Assembly: GCF_005930355.1 (NCBI RefSeq)
Contig: NZ_VDBO01000002.1
Coordinates: 310,001-374,000, forward strand
DNA from: Paenibacillus sinopodophylli
GTDB taxonomy: Bacteria > Bacillota > Bacilli > Paenibacillales > Paenibacillaceae
Direction of reading: 5' to 3'
Length of the DNA: 64,000 bases
The notes beneath the pieces were generated by a model that had not been told where the DNA came from, did not search any database, and worked only from the letters and a program-made list of their open reading frames with translations. Shown here piece after piece: positions 26,135-35,925 of this stretch. Every line of letters begins with the position of its first letter. Position 1 is the first letter of the stretch. A program made the translations under genes and the position numbers.

Positions 26135-26175
26135 AGCCTGCAGAATATGGATCGAAAGAGAGGAGTAGGAAGCCC

Positions 26176-26619
26176 ATGAGAAGGAATTCGTTGAAGTGGA
26201 CGCTGCTTGGCGGCTCCCTGGCAATTGTTATATTGTACGGCATCGATGTGTCTTCTAAAGGGATTGAGCGCATATATGGCCCAATTGAAGAATCAGGTAA
26301 TTATACGGAGATCGTTCAACAACAGGAGCGGGAGAAACCGGTCGAAACGTTTGAAATGGTGCAGCAAACAAAAATTGCCGAGCTGGAGAAGGAGCTTGAG
26401 CAGCTTAAACGGATGGCCGAAATGGGAAGTGAAGAATACACCTCTGAATTCGAGGACAGCCAATTGCCAGACAGCGGCGTGCGTCTGTCTGGGGTGCCTG
26501 TCGTGGATGATCGACCAGCGGTGAACCGCATTGCGGATTCGACGTCGGGGCTGCTACAAAATATGTCAAGCGAAGGGATTCGTTTCGTCGTATCGATCTT
26601 CGACGGGCTGACGAAATGA
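26176..26619 (+). CDS. YqxA-like membrane protein
   Basis: A 147-residue protein with one N-terminal transmembrane helix (LLGGSLAIVILYGIDVS) followed by EIVQQQEREKPVETFEMVQQ, a short coiled-coil (IAELEKELEQLKRMAEM) and a C-terminal helix GIRFVVSIFDGLTK. B. subtilis has yqxA (DUF3679) in the same place between spoIIP and lepA; this protein has the same layout and is somewhat longer. The start ATG 26176 is chosen because GGAGTAGGAAGCCC precedes it; an upstream in-frame start at 26086 lies inside spoIIP. Co-transcription with spoIIP (41-base gap) suggests a sporulation role. Confidence 0.75.
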   Translation: MRRNSLKWTLLGGSLAIVILYGIDVSSKGIERIYGPIEESGNYTEIVQQQEREKPVETFEMVQQTKIAELEKELEQLKRMAEMGSEEYTSEFEDSQLPDSGVRLSGVPVVDDRPAVNRIADSTSGLLQNMSSEGIRFVVSIFDGLTK

Positions 26620-26628
26620 TAATGAACA

Positions 26629-26657
26629 TTGCTGGTATTCCCCTTAACTGATATAAT
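26629..26657 (+). promoter_or_regulatory. sigma-A promoter of lepA
   Basis: TTGCTG (26629-26634), 17-base spacer, TATAAT (26652-26657), 43 bases ahead of the lepA start. Confidence 0.65.
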
Positions 26658-26699
26658 AGGAGGAATGATTAGCATTATTGGAAATTGTGGGGGTTAGGC

Positions 26700-28517
26700 A
26701 TGACTGACGTACGTGACCGACAAAAGAGGATTAGGAATTTTTCTATTATCGCACATATAGACCACGGTAAATCGACGCTTGCTGACCGGATCTTGGAATT
26801 TACCGGCGCATTGTCATCACGCGAGATGCAAGAGCAAGTGCTTGACCAAATGGATTTGGAGCGGGAACGCGGCATTACCATTAAGCTGCAGGCTGTACGC
26901 CTTGCTTATACGGCAGACGACGGCATCGAGTATATTCTTAACTTGATTGATACGCCTGGACATGTCGACTTTACATACGAGGTTTCTCGGAGTCTTGCAG
27001 CATGTGAAGGGGCATTGCTTGTTGTAGACGCGGCACAAGGGATCGAAGCCCAGACGCTTGCCAACGTATACTTGGCTTTGGATAACAATCTGGAGATTGT
27101 TCCGGTTATTAACAAGATCGATTTGCCTAGCGCTGAGCCAGAACGCGTTAAGCAGGAAATCGAGGACGTCATCGGCCTTGATGCAAGCGATGCCGTGCTA
27201 GCTTCGGCGAAAGCGGGCATTGGTATCAAAGAAATATTGGAGCAGGTTGTGGCGAAGATGCCTTCGCCAGTGGGTGATCCGGATCAGCCGCTAAAAGCTC
27301 TTATTTTCGACTCTCACTATGACCCGTATAAGGGCGTTATCGTCTATGTTAGGGTTATGGACGGAAGTATCAAGGCGGGTTCCAAAATTCGCTTTATGGC
27401 AACTGGCGCTGAATTCGAGGTTATCGAGGTAGGTGCTTTCATGCCGCGCATGTCGATCGTGAAAGAACTTGCGGTCGGCGATGTAGGATTTATCGTTGCA
27501 GGAATCAAGAATGTGAAGGACACGCGGGTTGGTGATACCGTTACCGAAGCGAAGCGTCCTGCACCGGAGCGTTTGCCGGGCTACCGTCAGATTAACCCGA
27601 TGGTATTCTGCGGACTGTATCCGATTGAAACACAAGATTATAACGATTTGCGTGATGCGCTTGAGAAGCTGGAGCTGAACGACGCCTCGCTTAGATACGA
27701 GCCGGAATCCTCGACAGCGCTAGGCTTCGGCTATCGCTGCGGATTCCTTGGCCTTCTTCACATGGAAATTATTCAAGAACGGATCGAACGTGAATTTAAT
27801 ATTCCGCTCATTACGACAGCGCCAAGCGTTATCTACAAGATTACGCTGACCAACGGTGAAACGATGGAGATTGATAACCCATCAAATTATCCGGAAGCTG
27901 GAAAGCTTGATTACGTGGAAGAGCCGTTTGTCAAAGCGGGCATTATCGTGCCTAATGAATATGTGGGAGCAATCATGGAGCTTTGTCAGAACAAGCGCGG
28001 TGAATTCGTAAACATGGAGTATTTGGATACGAATCGCGTCACGCTCACATACAACGTCCCATTATCCGAGATTGTATATGATTTCTTCGATCAATTGAAA
28101 TCAAGCACGAAGGGCTATGCTTCATTCGACTACGAGATTAGCGGTTACCGCAGATCCAATCTTGTCAAAATGGACATTATGCTTAACAATGAGCAGGTTG
28201 ATGCTTTATCCGTTATCGTTCACCGTGATCGTGCATATCAACGCGGCAAGGTCATTTGCGAGAAGCTGAAAGAGCTTATACCGCGTCAAATGTTCGAGGT
28301 TCCGATTCAGGCCTCTATCGGCAATAAAGTTATTTCGCGTGAAACGGTTAAAGCTATGCGTAAAAACGTTCTTGCCAAATGTTACGGCGGCGATATTAGC
28401 CGTAAACGGAAGCTTCTTGAGAAGCAGAAGGAAGGCAAGAAGCGGATGAAGCAAGTAGGTAGTGTAGAAGTGCCGCAGGAAGCGTTCATGGCGGTGCTCA
28501 AAATCGGCGAGGATTAA
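26700..28517 (+). CDS. lepA: elongation factor 4 (LepA)
   Basis: A 605-residue ribosome-dependent GTPase that promotes back-translocation or subunit biogenesis under stress. G1 is [14 protein letters not shown], switch [21 protein letters not shown]4 NKIDLPSA. The LepA-specific C-terminal region begins near [20 protein letters not shown] and ends in [20 protein letters not shown], the domain that distinguishes it from EF-G. A TTG 15 bases upstream is in frame; ATG 26700 is preferred because GGGGGTTAGGC precedes it and it gives the family N-terminus [20 protein letters not shown]. It has its own sigma-A promoter, and a terminator follows. Confidence 0.97.
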   Translation: MTDVRDRQKRIRNFSIIAHIDHGKSTLADRILEFTGALSSREMQEQVLDQMDLERERGITIKLQAVRLAYTADDGIEYILNLIDTPGHVDFTYEVSRSLAACEGALLVVDAAQGIEAQTLANVYLALDNNLEIVPVINKIDLPSAEPERVKQEIEDVIGLDASDAVLASAKAGIGIKEILEQVVAKMPSPVGDPDQPLKALIFDSHYDPYKGVIVYVRVMDGSIKAGSKIRFMATGAEFEVIEVGAFMPRMSIVKELAVGDVGFIVAGIKNVKDTRVGDTVTEAKRPAPERLPGYRQINPMVFCGLYPIETQDYNDLRDALEKLELNDASLRYEPESSTALGFGYRCGFLGLLHMEIIQERIEREFNIPLITTAPSVIYKITLTNGETMEIDNPSNYPEAGKLDYVEEPFVKAGIIVPNEYVGAIMELCQNKRGEFVNMEYLDTNRVTLTYNVPLSEIVYDFFDQLKSSTKGYASFDYEISGYRRSNLVKMDIMLNNEQVDALSVIVHRDRAYQRGKVICEKLKELIPRQMFEVPIQASIGNKVISRETVKAMRKNVLAKCYGGDISRKRKLLEKQKEGKKRMKQVGSVEVPQEAFMAVLKIGED

Positions 28518-28532
28518 GACGTACGAGGATGA

Positions 28533-28557
28533 GGGAGGGCGCAGCTCTCCCTTTTTT
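28533..28557 (+). terminator. terminator after lepA
   Basis: GGGAGGGCGCAGCTCTCCC folds into a short GC-rich stem followed by six Ts. Confidence 0.75.
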
Positions 28558-28662
28558 CTATTCCATTCCTTACAGTTTCATTATTTCAATGCGAAGCGCG
28601 AGCGATATCCACTACAAGAGTAGTCGCAGCATGAACGGTTCGCGCTCGAAGGAGAAAAAAAG

Positions 28663-29832
28663 ATGACGATTATGCAAGCACCTCGTGCTTTATATATACA
28701 CATTCCTTTCTGCACGAATAAATGCCATTACTGTGATTTCACATCCTATGTGTTGAAGGGGCAGCCCGTTGATCAGTACCTTGATGCATTGGAGATGGAG
28801 ATGGAGCGCACGGTAGCAGAGTGGCCGCCCGAAGAAATCGATACGGTGTTTGTTGGAGGAGGGACGCCTACCGTACTTACACCTCCCCAAATGGAGCGTT
28901 TTCTGAAATCGGTGCATAAACACTTTCCGCTGGCTCCGAATGCAGAATTCACCATGGAAGCCAACCCGGGTACTACGGATATCGACAAGCTTGCGGCTAT
29001 GAAGGAAGGTGGAGTGAACCGCATCAGCTTCGGCGTGCAATCTTTCGATAACGGGTTGCTTGAGCGCATTGGACGGATCCACAACGTGGATGATGTCTAC
29101 CGCAGCATAGAAAATGCGCGCAAAGTCGGTTTCACTAATCTGTCGATCGATTTGATGTTCGGCTTGCCTGGCCAGACGGTCGAACTGCTGAGAGACAGTG
29201 TGAACCGTGCAATGGAGCTGGAGCTTCCCCACTATTCCATCTACAGCCTTAAGGTAGAAGAAAATACATTGTTCCATAAGCTGTATGAACGCAATGAGCT
29301 TCCATTGCCTCCTGAAGAGGAGGAGTTCAACATGTTTATTTTGTTAATGGATTTGCTCAATAGCAACGGCTATGCCCATTATGAGATCAGCAATTTCGCT
29401 AAGCCGGGCTACGAGAGTCGCCATAACTCTACCTATTGGCGCAATGAGCCTTATTACGGCCTTGGAGCAGGTGCTCACGGTTATGCGAATCGGATTCGTC
29501 ACGTAAACATCAAAGGAATTACGCCATACATCGACGCGGCTTCAACGAAGCTGCCACGCCTTGAGCAATTCGAGGTGCCGGAAGCAGAAGCGATGGAGGA
29601 TTTGATGATGGTTGGCTTGCGTTTGCTGGAGGGGGTGCCTGCTTCGCGCTTCTCCAAGCAATTTAATGGACAAACGCTGGAGGATAAATTTGGCGTTGTT
29701 ATTCATAAGCTGATGAATGATGGGCTACTGGAAGCAGAGAAATCAGAGGATGATGTCATCTACCGATTGACTGATAAAGGCGTTCTGCTCGGCAATGAAG
29801 TCTTTGGAGCGTTTATTGGTTTTACGGGATAA
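28663..29832 (+). CDS. hemW: HemW, heme chaperone (HemN-like radical SAM)
   Basis: A 389-residue radical SAM protein. The iron-sulfur motif is PFCTNKCHYCDFTSY, the C-x3-C-x2-C cluster site, followed by FVGGGTPTVLTPPQMERFL, ANPGTTDIDKLAAMKEGGVN and RISFGVQSFDNGLLERIGRIH. Proteins in this position next to lepA/hrcA are HemW, which binds and delivers heme rather than acting as coproporphyrinogen dehydrogenase; the oxygen-independent HemN enzyme has extra N-terminal residues absent here. AAGGAGAAAAAAAG precedes the ATG. B. subtilis has the same lepA-hemW-hrcA order. Confidence 0.94.
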   Translation: MTIMQAPRALYIHIPFCTNKCHYCDFTSYVLKGQPVDQYLDALEMEMERTVAEWPPEEIDTVFVGGGTPTVLTPPQMERFLKSVHKHFPLAPNAEFTMEANPGTTDIDKLAAMKEGGVNRISFGVQSFDNGLLERIGRIHNVDDVYRSIENARKVGFTNLSIDLMFGLPGQTVELLRDSVNRAMELELPHYSIYSLKVEENTLFHKLYERNELPLPPEEEEFNMFILLMDLLNSNGYAHYEISNFAKPGYESRHNSTYWRNEPYYGLGAGAHGYANRIRHVNIKGITPYIDAASTKLPRLEQFEVPEAEAMEDLMMVGLRLLEGVPASRFSKQFNGQTLEDKFGVVIHKLMNDGLLEAEKSEDDVIYRLTDKGVLLGNEVFGAFIGFTG

Positions 29833-29915
29833 AAACCTCTTGAGAAAAAATGCGTTGTATTGTATATTTATTCATATTGATTTTGAACTTGCACCGGGTG
29901 GAGGCGAAGGCACAA

Positions 29916-30386
29916 ATGCAGGCAGTACAGGTTGTATGCAGAAAAGCGACTACGGAAGATATTGAAACCTTGTTTCAGCTTATTAAAGGTTATGCCGAGA
30001 AAGGCATTATGCTGCCTCGCACTCGGGAAGCGCTCGAATATATGATAGATACATTCGTTGTAGCGGAAATTGGAGAAGAGGTCGTGGGCTGCGGCTCCTT
30101 AACGAGACTTGGCAAGGATCTCGTAGAGATTCGTTCGCTGGGCATGTCGGAGGGGTATAAGGGTGTCGGCATTGGCAGCAAGCTTGTTGATGCGCTGATT
30201 GAGCAGGCGAAGGAACAGCAAATCCCCAAAATTATGGCGTTGACCTACGCCGTTTCTTTTTTTGAGAAAAATGGATTTACGGTTGTCGAGAAGGAAATCT
30301 TCCCGGAGAAGGTGTGGAAAGATTGCGTGAATTGCCCTAAGCAGCTTGCGTGCGATGAGATTGCCGTATTGAAAATGATAGGCTAA
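29916..30386 (+). CDS. GNAT N-acetyltransferase, ArgA-like
   Basis: A 156-residue single-domain acetyltransferase. RKATTEDIETLFQLIKGYAE and KGIMLPRTREALEYMID begin the fold; the acetyl-CoA loop is EGYKGVGIGSKLVDALIEQA; the C-terminus FFEKNGFTVVEKEIFPEKVW plus DCVNCPKQLACDEIAVLKM resembles short N-acetylglutamate synthase-like proteins (ArgA C-terminal domain), whose two Cys pairs it shares. The substrate is therefore likely an amino acid such as glutamate, but no arginine genes are nearby. ATG 29916 follows GGAGGCGAAGGCACAA; in-frame residues upstream to 29850 do not look like family sequence. Confidence 0.8.
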   Translation: MQAVQVVCRKATTEDIETLFQLIKGYAEKGIMLPRTREALEYMIDTFVVAEIGEEVVGCGSLTRLGKDLVEIRSLGMSEGYKGVGIGSKLVDALIEQAKEQQIPKIMALTYAVSFFEKNGFTVVEKEIFPEKVWKDCVNCPKQLACDEIAVLKMIG

Positions 30387-30455
30387 ATAGTAATATGATG
30401 CGTTTTGGTATATAGTCAATATAGATGTTTATTGTGATACAGAGGAGAAATAACG

Positions 30456-30731
30456 ATGAGTGAAAAGAAAGATCAGATTGCAACAGTAGAAGAAAAGCTA
30501 CAGCATGTGACTACGGTGCTGCTAAAGAAATGGGCAGGCTTCAGTGGTTTTTACGGTTTTAAGGCAATGGGATTCGACGAGGTATTTGCGTTGTTAAACA
30601 CTAACGGCTGGAAAGTGATTATAGATGACTCAGCGGCCCCGAACCGCATCGTAGAGCTGTACCAAGGCGACACACGCGTACGGAAAGAGAAGTTTGCAGT
30701 AGACGAAGCAGGCAGAGTTCATAAGGTTTAA
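30456..30731 (+). CDS. small conserved protein, function unknown
   Basis: A 91-residue soluble protein, MSEKKDQIATVEEKLQHVTT, continuing KKWAGFSGFYGFKAMGFDEV and ending in a strand-rich half with IIDDSAAPNRIVELYQGDTR. There is no signal or membrane helix. AGAGGAGAAATAACG precedes the ATG. It lies between the ArgA-like gene and hrcA and its transcript ends at the hairpin 30746-30795. I do not recognise a family. Confidence 0.75.
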   Translation: MSEKKDQIATVEEKLQHVTTVLLKKWAGFSGFYGFKAMGFDEVFALLNTNGWKVIIDDSAAPNRIVELYQGDTRVRKEKFAVDEAGRVHKV

Positions 30732-30745
30732 CCAAATTGGGCTTA

Positions 30746-30795
30746 CAAAAATGCCAAACCGACTTGACAATCGACAAGCTGGTTTGGTATTTTTG
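30746..30795. terminator. hairpin terminator overlapping the hrcA promoter
   Basis: CAAAAATGCCAAACC pairs with GGTTTGGTATTTTTG (15 bp, one G-T pair), with an inner CTTG/CAAG. It ends in TTTTT. The hrcA -35 lies in its loop and the -10 in its right arm. Confidence 0.78.
30764..30793 (+). promoter_or_regulatory. sigma-A promoter of the hrcA operon
   Basis: TTGACA (30764-30769), 18-base spacer, TATTTT (30788-30793). The predicted transcription start falls directly at the CIRCE operator. Confidence 0.6.
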
Positions 30796-30804
30796 TAGTA
30801 ATGA

Positions 30805-30831
30805 TTAGCACTCGATACTATTGAGTGCTAA
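30805..30831. promoter_or_regulatory. CIRCE operator (HrcA binding site)
   Basis: TTAGCACTC (30805-30813), nine-base spacer, GAGTGCTAA (30823-30831): an exact match to the CIRCE consensus. HrcA bound here represses hrcA-grpE-dnaK-dnaJ until heat shock. Confidence 0.98.
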
Positions 30832-30881
30832 CGATGGGAAGCCGAAATAACGGAAATGACAATTATGTAGGGGGAATTCGG

Positions 30882-31907
30882 ATGCTGACGGATCGACAAC
30901 GGATGATATTGCACGCCATTGTAGATGATTATATTCGCTCGGCGGAACCAGTTGGCTCGCGCAGTATTTCGAAGCGGGGGGATGTTGGATTCAGTCCAGC
31001 TACGATTCGCAATGAAATGGCGGATCTGGAGGAGCTTGGTTTTCTTGAGCAGCCGCACACGTCAGCAGGGCGTGTTCCATCGACTAAGGGCTACCGTTAT
31101 TATGTGGACCATTTAGTAAAGCTTAGCGAAGTGGATGAGAACGATATTGGCGTGGTTCGCTCGTTCGTAACGGACAAAATGAACCAAATGGAGCAGGTCA
31201 TTCAGCAAACTGCAATGATTTTGTCGAATTTGACCAATTATACGTCTATTCTGCTCGGACCGGAGATGTTCAGTACATCGCTCAAGCACTTTGGGCTTGT
31301 GCCGCTGGATCAAACCTCAGCAGTAGCGATTATTGTAACGAATACGGGGCATGTTGAGAACCGAACGATTTCGATTCCAGAAGGTCTGAAGATGGATGAT
31401 ATGGAGAAGGTCGTGAACATTCTTAACACGAAGCTGGTAGGCGTTCCGCTTATCCGTCTTAGGTCGAAGCTTTACACCGAAGTTGGGCAAGAGCTTGAGC
31501 GGCATGTTGATCATTATGAGCAGCTGCTGCAGGTGCTGGATCATGCGCTCCAAAACGAGGATGAGCATCGGATCTTCCTTGGCGGGACAACGAATATGTT
31601 ATCCCAGCCGGAATTCAAGGATGTAGACAAAGTAAAAACCATTTTGGATTTGCTTGATGAGACACCAGCCATTATGAAAATGTTTACCGGTCTTCCATCA
31701 GGTATACAAGTACGTATCGGGACAGAAAATGACCATAAGGCAATTAGTGATTGCAGCTTAATTACAGCAACCTATGCTATTGATGGTCAATCGCTGGGAA
31801 CGATCGGCATTCTAGGACCTACGCGAATGGAATACGGCAAAGTCATTAGCTTGTTGGATATTATTTCCAAAGACATGGCGGTGCTTCTTGGCCGCTGGTA
31901 TAAATAG
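30882..31907 (+). CDS. hrcA: heat-inducible transcription repressor HrcA
   Basis: A 341-residue repressor that binds CIRCE and is kept folded by GroEL. The N-terminal winged helix is MLTDRQRMILHAIVDDYIRS with RSISKRGDVGFSPATIRNEM and LEQPHTSAGRVPSTKGYRYY. The centre has the IDD/GAF-like domain (SKLYTEVGQELERHVDHYEQ) and the C-terminus GILGPTRMEYGKVISLLDII. The reading frame is open upstream to 30825, but that would start inside CIRCE; ATG 30882 has GGGGGAATTCGG before it and gives the family N-terminus. First gene of the heat-shock operon. Confidence 0.97.
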   Translation: MLTDRQRMILHAIVDDYIRSAEPVGSRSISKRGDVGFSPATIRNEMADLEELGFLEQPHTSAGRVPSTKGYRYYVDHLVKLSEVDENDIGVVRSFVTDKMNQMEQVIQQTAMILSNLTNYTSILLGPEMFSTSLKHFGLVPLDQTSAVAIIVTNTGHVENRTISIPEGLKMDDMEKVVNILNTKLVGVPLIRLRSKLYTEVGQELERHVDHYEQLLQVLDHALQNEDEHRIFLGGTTNMLSQPEFKDVDKVKTILDLLDETPAIMKMFTGLPSGIQVRIGTENDHKAISDCSLITATYAIDGQSLGTIGILGPTRMEYGKVISLLDIISKDMAVLLGRWYK

Positions 31908-31966
31908 ATTTTATGCCGATGCTTATGATGCCAAGTTTACTTCGTAACTTTTAAGGAGGTGATTGC

Positions 31967-32527
31967 ATGAGTACGAAAGAGCAACATAATGAAGCGGCAG
32001 AAGCTGCTGAAGAAACGATATCTGCTGAGCAATCAGAGCAGGTAATCGAGGAAGCGGAGGTCGAGATTCTCGAAGGAGACTCGCGCTATTCCGAGCTCGT
32101 AAAGCAGGCTGAAGAAAACCAGCAGCGTTTCTTGCGCGCGCAAGCGGACTTTGATAATTTCCGCCGCCGGACTTTGAAGGAAAAAGAAGAACTCGGACAG
32201 TACGCATCGATGAAATTAATCGGTCAGCTGCTGCCGGTTGTAGATAATTTTCAACGCGCAGTTGCTGCTGCTTCCGTCAATGGTGATTTCGAGTCACTGG
32301 CGAAGGGCGTGGATATGATATTCCGCCAATTGGAGCAGACGCTGGAGCAGGAAGGCTTGAAAGCGATGAATGTTGTCGGTGAACCTTTCAACCCAGAGTT
32401 CCACCAAGCTATTATGCAGGTCGAATCTGACGAGCATGAAGAAGGCATCGTTGTTGAAGAAGTGCAGAAGGGCTATATTCTGAAAGATAAAGTGCTTCGT
32501 CCTGCAATGGTTAAAGTAAGCAGCTAA
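31967..32527 (+). CDS. grpE: GrpE, nucleotide exchange factor
   Basis: A 186-residue co-chaperone that releases ADP from DnaK. An acidic, Glu-rich N-terminus (about 1-45) leads to the long coiled coil ENQQRFLRAQADFDNFRRRT and KEKEELGQYASMKLIGQLLP. The C-terminal beta domain holds GLKAMNVVGEPFNPEFHQAI and GYILKDKVLRPAMVKV, which contacts DnaK. AAGGAGGTGATTGC precedes the ATG. It is the second gene of the CIRCE-controlled operon. Confidence 0.97.
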   Translation: MSTKEQHNEAAEAAEETISAEQSEQVIEEAEVEILEGDSRYSELVKQAEENQQRFLRAQADFDNFRRRTLKEKEELGQYASMKLIGQLLPVVDNFQRAVAAASVNGDFESLAKGVDMIFRQLEQTLEQEGLKAMNVVGEPFNPEFHQAIMQVESDEHEEGIVVEEVQKGYILKDKVLRPAMVKVSS

Positions 32528-32597
32528 GCGGGTATAAAGATTAACGATTATTATATGATTTATCAAAATACAATTGGATGTAGGAGGAACTATAGCT

Positions 32598-34427
32598 ATG
32601 AGTAAAGTAATCGGTATTGACCTTGGTACAACAAACTCTTGCGTAGCAGTAATGGAAGGCGGCGAGGCAGTCGTTATTCCTAACCCGGAGGGCAACCGTA
32701 CAACCCCTTCCGTAGTAGGTTTCAAAAAAGATGGCGAGCGCGTTGTCGGTGAAACGGCAAAACGTCAAGCAATTACGAACCCTGACCGTACAATTAGCTC
32801 GATTAAACGCCATATCGGTACGAACCACAAAGAAAAGATCGATGATAAAGATTTCACGCCGCAAGAAATTTCTGCAATTATTTTGCAAAAATTGAAAGCT
32901 GATGCGGAAGCATACTTAGGTCAAACGGTAACACAAGCGGTAATTACCGTTCCAGCTTACTTCAATGACAGCCAGCGCCAAGCAACAAAAGATGCAGGTA
33001 AAATTGCGGGTCTTGAAGTATTGCGTATCGTCAATGAGCCAACGGCTGCTGCACTTGCATACGGCCTTGAGAAAACAGAAGATCAAACGATCCTGGTCTA
33101 TGACCTTGGCGGCGGTACATTCGACGTATCGATCCTTGAATTGGGCGACGGCTTTTTCGAAGTTAAAGCTACAAGCGGTGACAACAAACTAGGCGGCGAC
33201 GATTTCGACCAAGTGGTTATCGATCACCTTGTTGCTGAATTCAAGAAAGATCAAGGCATTGACCTCTCCAAAGATAAAGCGGCTGTGCAACGTTTGAAGG
33301 ATGCTGCGGAGAAAGCGAAGAAAGAGCTTTCCGGCGTATTGACTTCTGCAATTTCACTTCCGTTCATTACAATGGTTGACGGCGTTCCTCAGCATTTGGA
33401 GCTTAGCCTAACTCGTGCGAAGTTCGAGGAGCTTGCAGCTACTCTTGTAGAGCGTACGCTTGGACCTACTCGTCAAGCGCTTAGCGATGCTGGCATGTCA
33501 GCTAGCGACATCGATAAAGTTGTACTTGTCGGCGGTTCGACTCGTATTCCAGCCGTGCAAGAAGCGGTTAAAAAATTGATCGGCAAAGATCCGCACAAAG
33601 GCGTTAACCCGGATGAGGTTGTTGCACTTGGCGCAGCTGTTCAAGCCGGCGTTCTAACAGGCGATGTGAAGGACGTTGTTCTTCTTGACGTAACGCCATT
33701 GTCCCTTGGTATCGAAACTGCAGGCGGCGTATTCACCAAAATGATCGACCGCAACACAACGATTCCTACAAGCAAATCCCAAGTATATTCCACATATGCG
33801 GATAACCAGCCGGGCGTGGAAATTCATGTTCTGCAAGGTGAGCGCTCGATGGCAGCCGGCAACAAGACGCTTGGCCGCTTCACATTGAATGATATTCCTC
33901 TTGCACCGCGCGGTGTACCGCAAATCGAAGTTACCTTCGATATCGATGCGAACGGTATCGTTAACGTTTCGGCGCTTGATAAAGGAACAGGCAAGAGCCA
34001 AAAAATTACGATCACTTCTTCAAGCGGTCTGAGCGAAGATGAAATCAATCAAATGATGAAAGACGCTGAGCTGAATGCGGAAGAAGACCGTAAGCGCCGT
34101 GACCTAGTAGAAGCGAAAAACAACGCTGACCAATTGATCTACTCCGTTGATAAAACGATTAAAGATCTTGGCGACAAAGTAGATGCTGGTGAAATCGACA
34201 AAGCTAATGCTGCGAAAGAGACGCTTACAGCAGCGCTTGCAACTGACGATCTTGAGCAAATCAACAAAGCAGCTGAAGAGTTGACTGAAATCGTACAACA
34301 GCTTTCTGTTAAGCTATATGAGCAGGCTGCACAAGCAGGCGAAGGCGCTGAGCCGGAAGCTGGTTCTGCAAAAGGAAAAGATAATGTAGTGGATGCTGAT
34401 TATGAAGTGGTTGACGACAATAAATAA
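32598..34427 (+). CDS. dnaK: molecular chaperone DnaK (Hsp70)
   Basis: A 609-residue Hsp70. The ATPase domain shows [74 protein letters not shown] and [15 protein letters not shown]. The substrate domain contains [20 protein letters not shown] and [20 protein letters not shown], followed by the helical lid and a short tail ([10 protein letters not shown]). A TTG 24 bases upstream is in frame, but ATG 32598 follows GGAGGAACTATAGCT. Compared with neighbours, codons are noticeably biased, as expected of a highly expressed gene. A terminator follows, so dnaJ receives less transcript or has its own promoter. Confidence 0.99.
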   Translation: MSKVIGIDLGTTNSCVAVMEGGEAVVIPNPEGNRTTPSVVGFKKDGERVVGETAKRQAITNPDRTISSIKRHIGTNHKEKIDDKDFTPQEISAIILQKLKADAEAYLGQTVTQAVITVPAYFNDSQRQATKDAGKIAGLEVLRIVNEPTAAALAYGLEKTEDQTILVYDLGGGTFDVSILELGDGFFEVKATSGDNKLGGDDFDQVVIDHLVAEFKKDQGIDLSKDKAAVQRLKDAAEKAKKELSGVLTSAISLPFITMVDGVPQHLELSLTRAKFEELAATLVERTLGPTRQALSDAGMSASDIDKVVLVGGSTRIPAVQEAVKKLIGKDPHKGVNPDEVVALGAAVQAGVLTGDVKDVVLLDVTPLSLGIETAGGVFTKMIDRNTTIPTSKSQVYSTYADNQPGVEIHVLQGERSMAAGNKTLGRFTLNDIPLAPRGVPQIEVTFDIDANGIVNVSALDKGTGKSQKITITSSSGLSEDEINQMMKDAELNAEEDRKRRDLVEAKNNADQLIYSVDKTIKDLGDKVDAGEIDKANAAKETLTAALATDDLEQINKAAEELTEIVQQLSVKLYEQAAQAGEGAEPEAGSAKGKDNVVDADYEVVDDNK

Positions 34428-34441
34428 AGTGTAGCGAGCGA

Positions 34442-34476
34442 GAGGTCAAAGACAGGCGCTACCTGGCTTTGACCTC
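34442..34476 (+). terminator. terminator after dnaK
   Basis: GAGGTCAAAGACAGG pairs with CCTGGCTTTGACCTC around CGCTA (one mismatch), followed by CTTTCGCGCGTTTTT. It probably attenuates transcription into dnaJ. Confidence 0.8.
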
Positions 34477-34494
34477 CTTTCGCGCGTTTTTGCA

Positions 34495-34593
34495 ACGTAT
34501 AGGAAAGTATATGATTTTACTCATACTTTCTCTATACGTCTATGCGAAACGTGCGCACAGCCGCCAGAGGATGGCTTTAGCCGTTTACGCTTG
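34495..34593 (+). repeat. bipartite hairpin element, copy B (upstream of dnaJ)
   Basis: Hairpin 1 pairs ACGTATAGGAAAGTAT (34495-34510) with ATACTTTCTCTATACGT (34523-34539), with a bulge at the same position as copy A. A 10-base linker leads to hairpin 2, GAAACG (34546-34551) with CGTTT (34582-34586), enclosing GCCAG, GGATGG and AGCC words. It shares TTTCTCTATA and AGCCGTTT with copy A. Confidence 0.65.
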
Positions 34594-34632
34594 TATGGAA
34601 TCATAGAATATAGATAGCGGAGGTGAGAACAG

Positions 34633-35763
34633 GTGGCAAGCAAACGCGATTATTATGAGGTGCTAGGCCTAGGGAAGGACTCTTCGGCAGAAGAGATTAA
34701 GAAGTCTTACCGCAAGCTTGCACGGGAGTTTCATCCCGATGTGAACAAGGCAGCGGATGCGGAGACGAAGTTCAAGGAAGTGAAGGAAGCTTACGACGTC
34801 CTCAGTGACGACGGCAAACGCGCGCAGTATGACCGGTTCGGCCATGTTGATCCGAATCAAGGCATGGGCGGCGGAGGCGGTGATTTCGGCGGAGGCGGCT
34901 TTGGCGATATTTTCGACATGTTTTTCGGCGGAGGCGGCGGACGTCGTGATCCGAACGCACCACAGCGCGGTAATGATCTTCAATATACGATGACGGTCGA
35001 ATTCAAGGAAGCTGTATTCGGCAAGGAAACTGAAATTACGATTCCGCGTACCGAAACCTGTGATACTTGTCACGGAGATGGCGCAAAGCCAGGTACGAAG
35101 CCTGAGGCTTGTTCGGTATGTAAGGGCAGCGGTCAGCAGGAAGTGGTACAGAACACGCCATTTGGCCGAATGGTCAACCGTCGTGCATGTACGAACTGCA
35201 GCGGCACGGGCCGTGTTATTAAGGATAAATGCTCGACTTGCCACGGTGCGGGTAAAGTGAAGCGTCAACGTAAAATCAACATTCGCATTCCTGCGGGCGT
35301 AGATGACGGTGCGCAAATTCGGATGTCAGGTGAAGGCGAAGGCGGTCTGCGAGGCGGTCCAGCTGGAGACCTGTATATTGTCATTCGCGTGAAGCCGCAT
35401 GAGTTCTTCGAGCGTGAGGGCGACGATATTTATTGCGAGGTTCCACTTACTTTCGTTCAAGCGGCGCTAGGCGATGAAATTGAAATTCCTACGCTGACGG
35501 AGAAAGTGAAGCTCAAGGTACCAGCAGGCACACAAACAGGAACTTATTTCAGGCTAAAAGGTAAAGGTGTTCCGAAATTACGCGGCTATGGACAAGGCGA
35601 TCAGCATGTGAAGGTTACGATTGTAACCCCTACTAACTTAACAGACGATCAGAAGGAACTTCTGCGTCAATTCGGCGGACTTAGTGGCGATGCGGTATCG
35701 AATGACCAAGAGCATCATGAATCGATATTCGAGAAGATGAAAAAGGCGTTCCGTGGTGAATAA
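34633..35763 (+). CDS. dnaJ: chaperone DnaJ (Hsp40)
   Basis: A 376-residue type I J-protein that stimulates DnaK ATPase and delivers substrates. The J domain (about 1-70) carries the HPD motif in [15 protein letters not shown] Gly/Phe-rich linker follows ([20 protein letters not shown]). The zinc region has four CxxCxGxG-type repeats: [24 protein letters not shown] and CSTCHGAG. The C-terminal domains include [20 protein letters not shown] and [18 protein letters not shown]. The start is GTG 34633 after GGAGGTGAGAACAG. Last gene of the heat-shock operon; downstream, the usual neighbour prmA is displaced by about 5.5 kb. Confidence 0.98.
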   Translation: MASKRDYYEVLGLGKDSSAEEIKKSYRKLAREFHPDVNKAADAETKFKEVKEAYDVLSDDGKRAQYDRFGHVDPNQGMGGGGGDFGGGGFGDIFDMFFGGGGGRRDPNAPQRGNDLQYTMTVEFKEAVFGKETEITIPRTETCDTCHGDGAKPGTKPEACSVCKGSGQQEVVQNTPFGRMVNRRACTNCSGTGRVIKDKCSTCHGAGKVKRQRKINIRIPAGVDDGAQIRMSGEGEGGLRGGPAGDLYIVIRVKPHEFFEREGDDIYCEVPLTFVQAALGDEIEIPTLTEKVKLKVPAGTQTGTYFRLKGKGVPKLRGYGQGDQHVKVTIVTPTNLTDDQKELLRQFGGLSGDAVSNDQEHHESIFEKMKKAFRGE

Positions 35764-35786
35764 CCCGGCACGTCTTTTTTCTTTAA

Positions 35787-35846
35787 TATATAGGAATGAA
35801 ACGAGCAGCGCCGCGATGAGACACCTTCAGCTGTTTCTACTTATCG
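35787..35846 (+). repeat. partial hairpin element, copy C (downstream of dnaJ)
   Basis: TATATAGGAATGAAACG and GAGACA...CAGCTGTTTC follow the hairpin-2 half of copies A and B, with a GAAAC/GTTTC pairing. No hairpin-1 half is present. It lies about 80 bases before the small YfhD-like gene. Confidence 0.4.
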
Positions 35847-35925
35847 TTCTGTATAATTCGAGGTGGACAAACATATTCTATTCGGGTAGGAAAACCATAC
35901 TTATAAAAACCGGAGGGAATCAACG

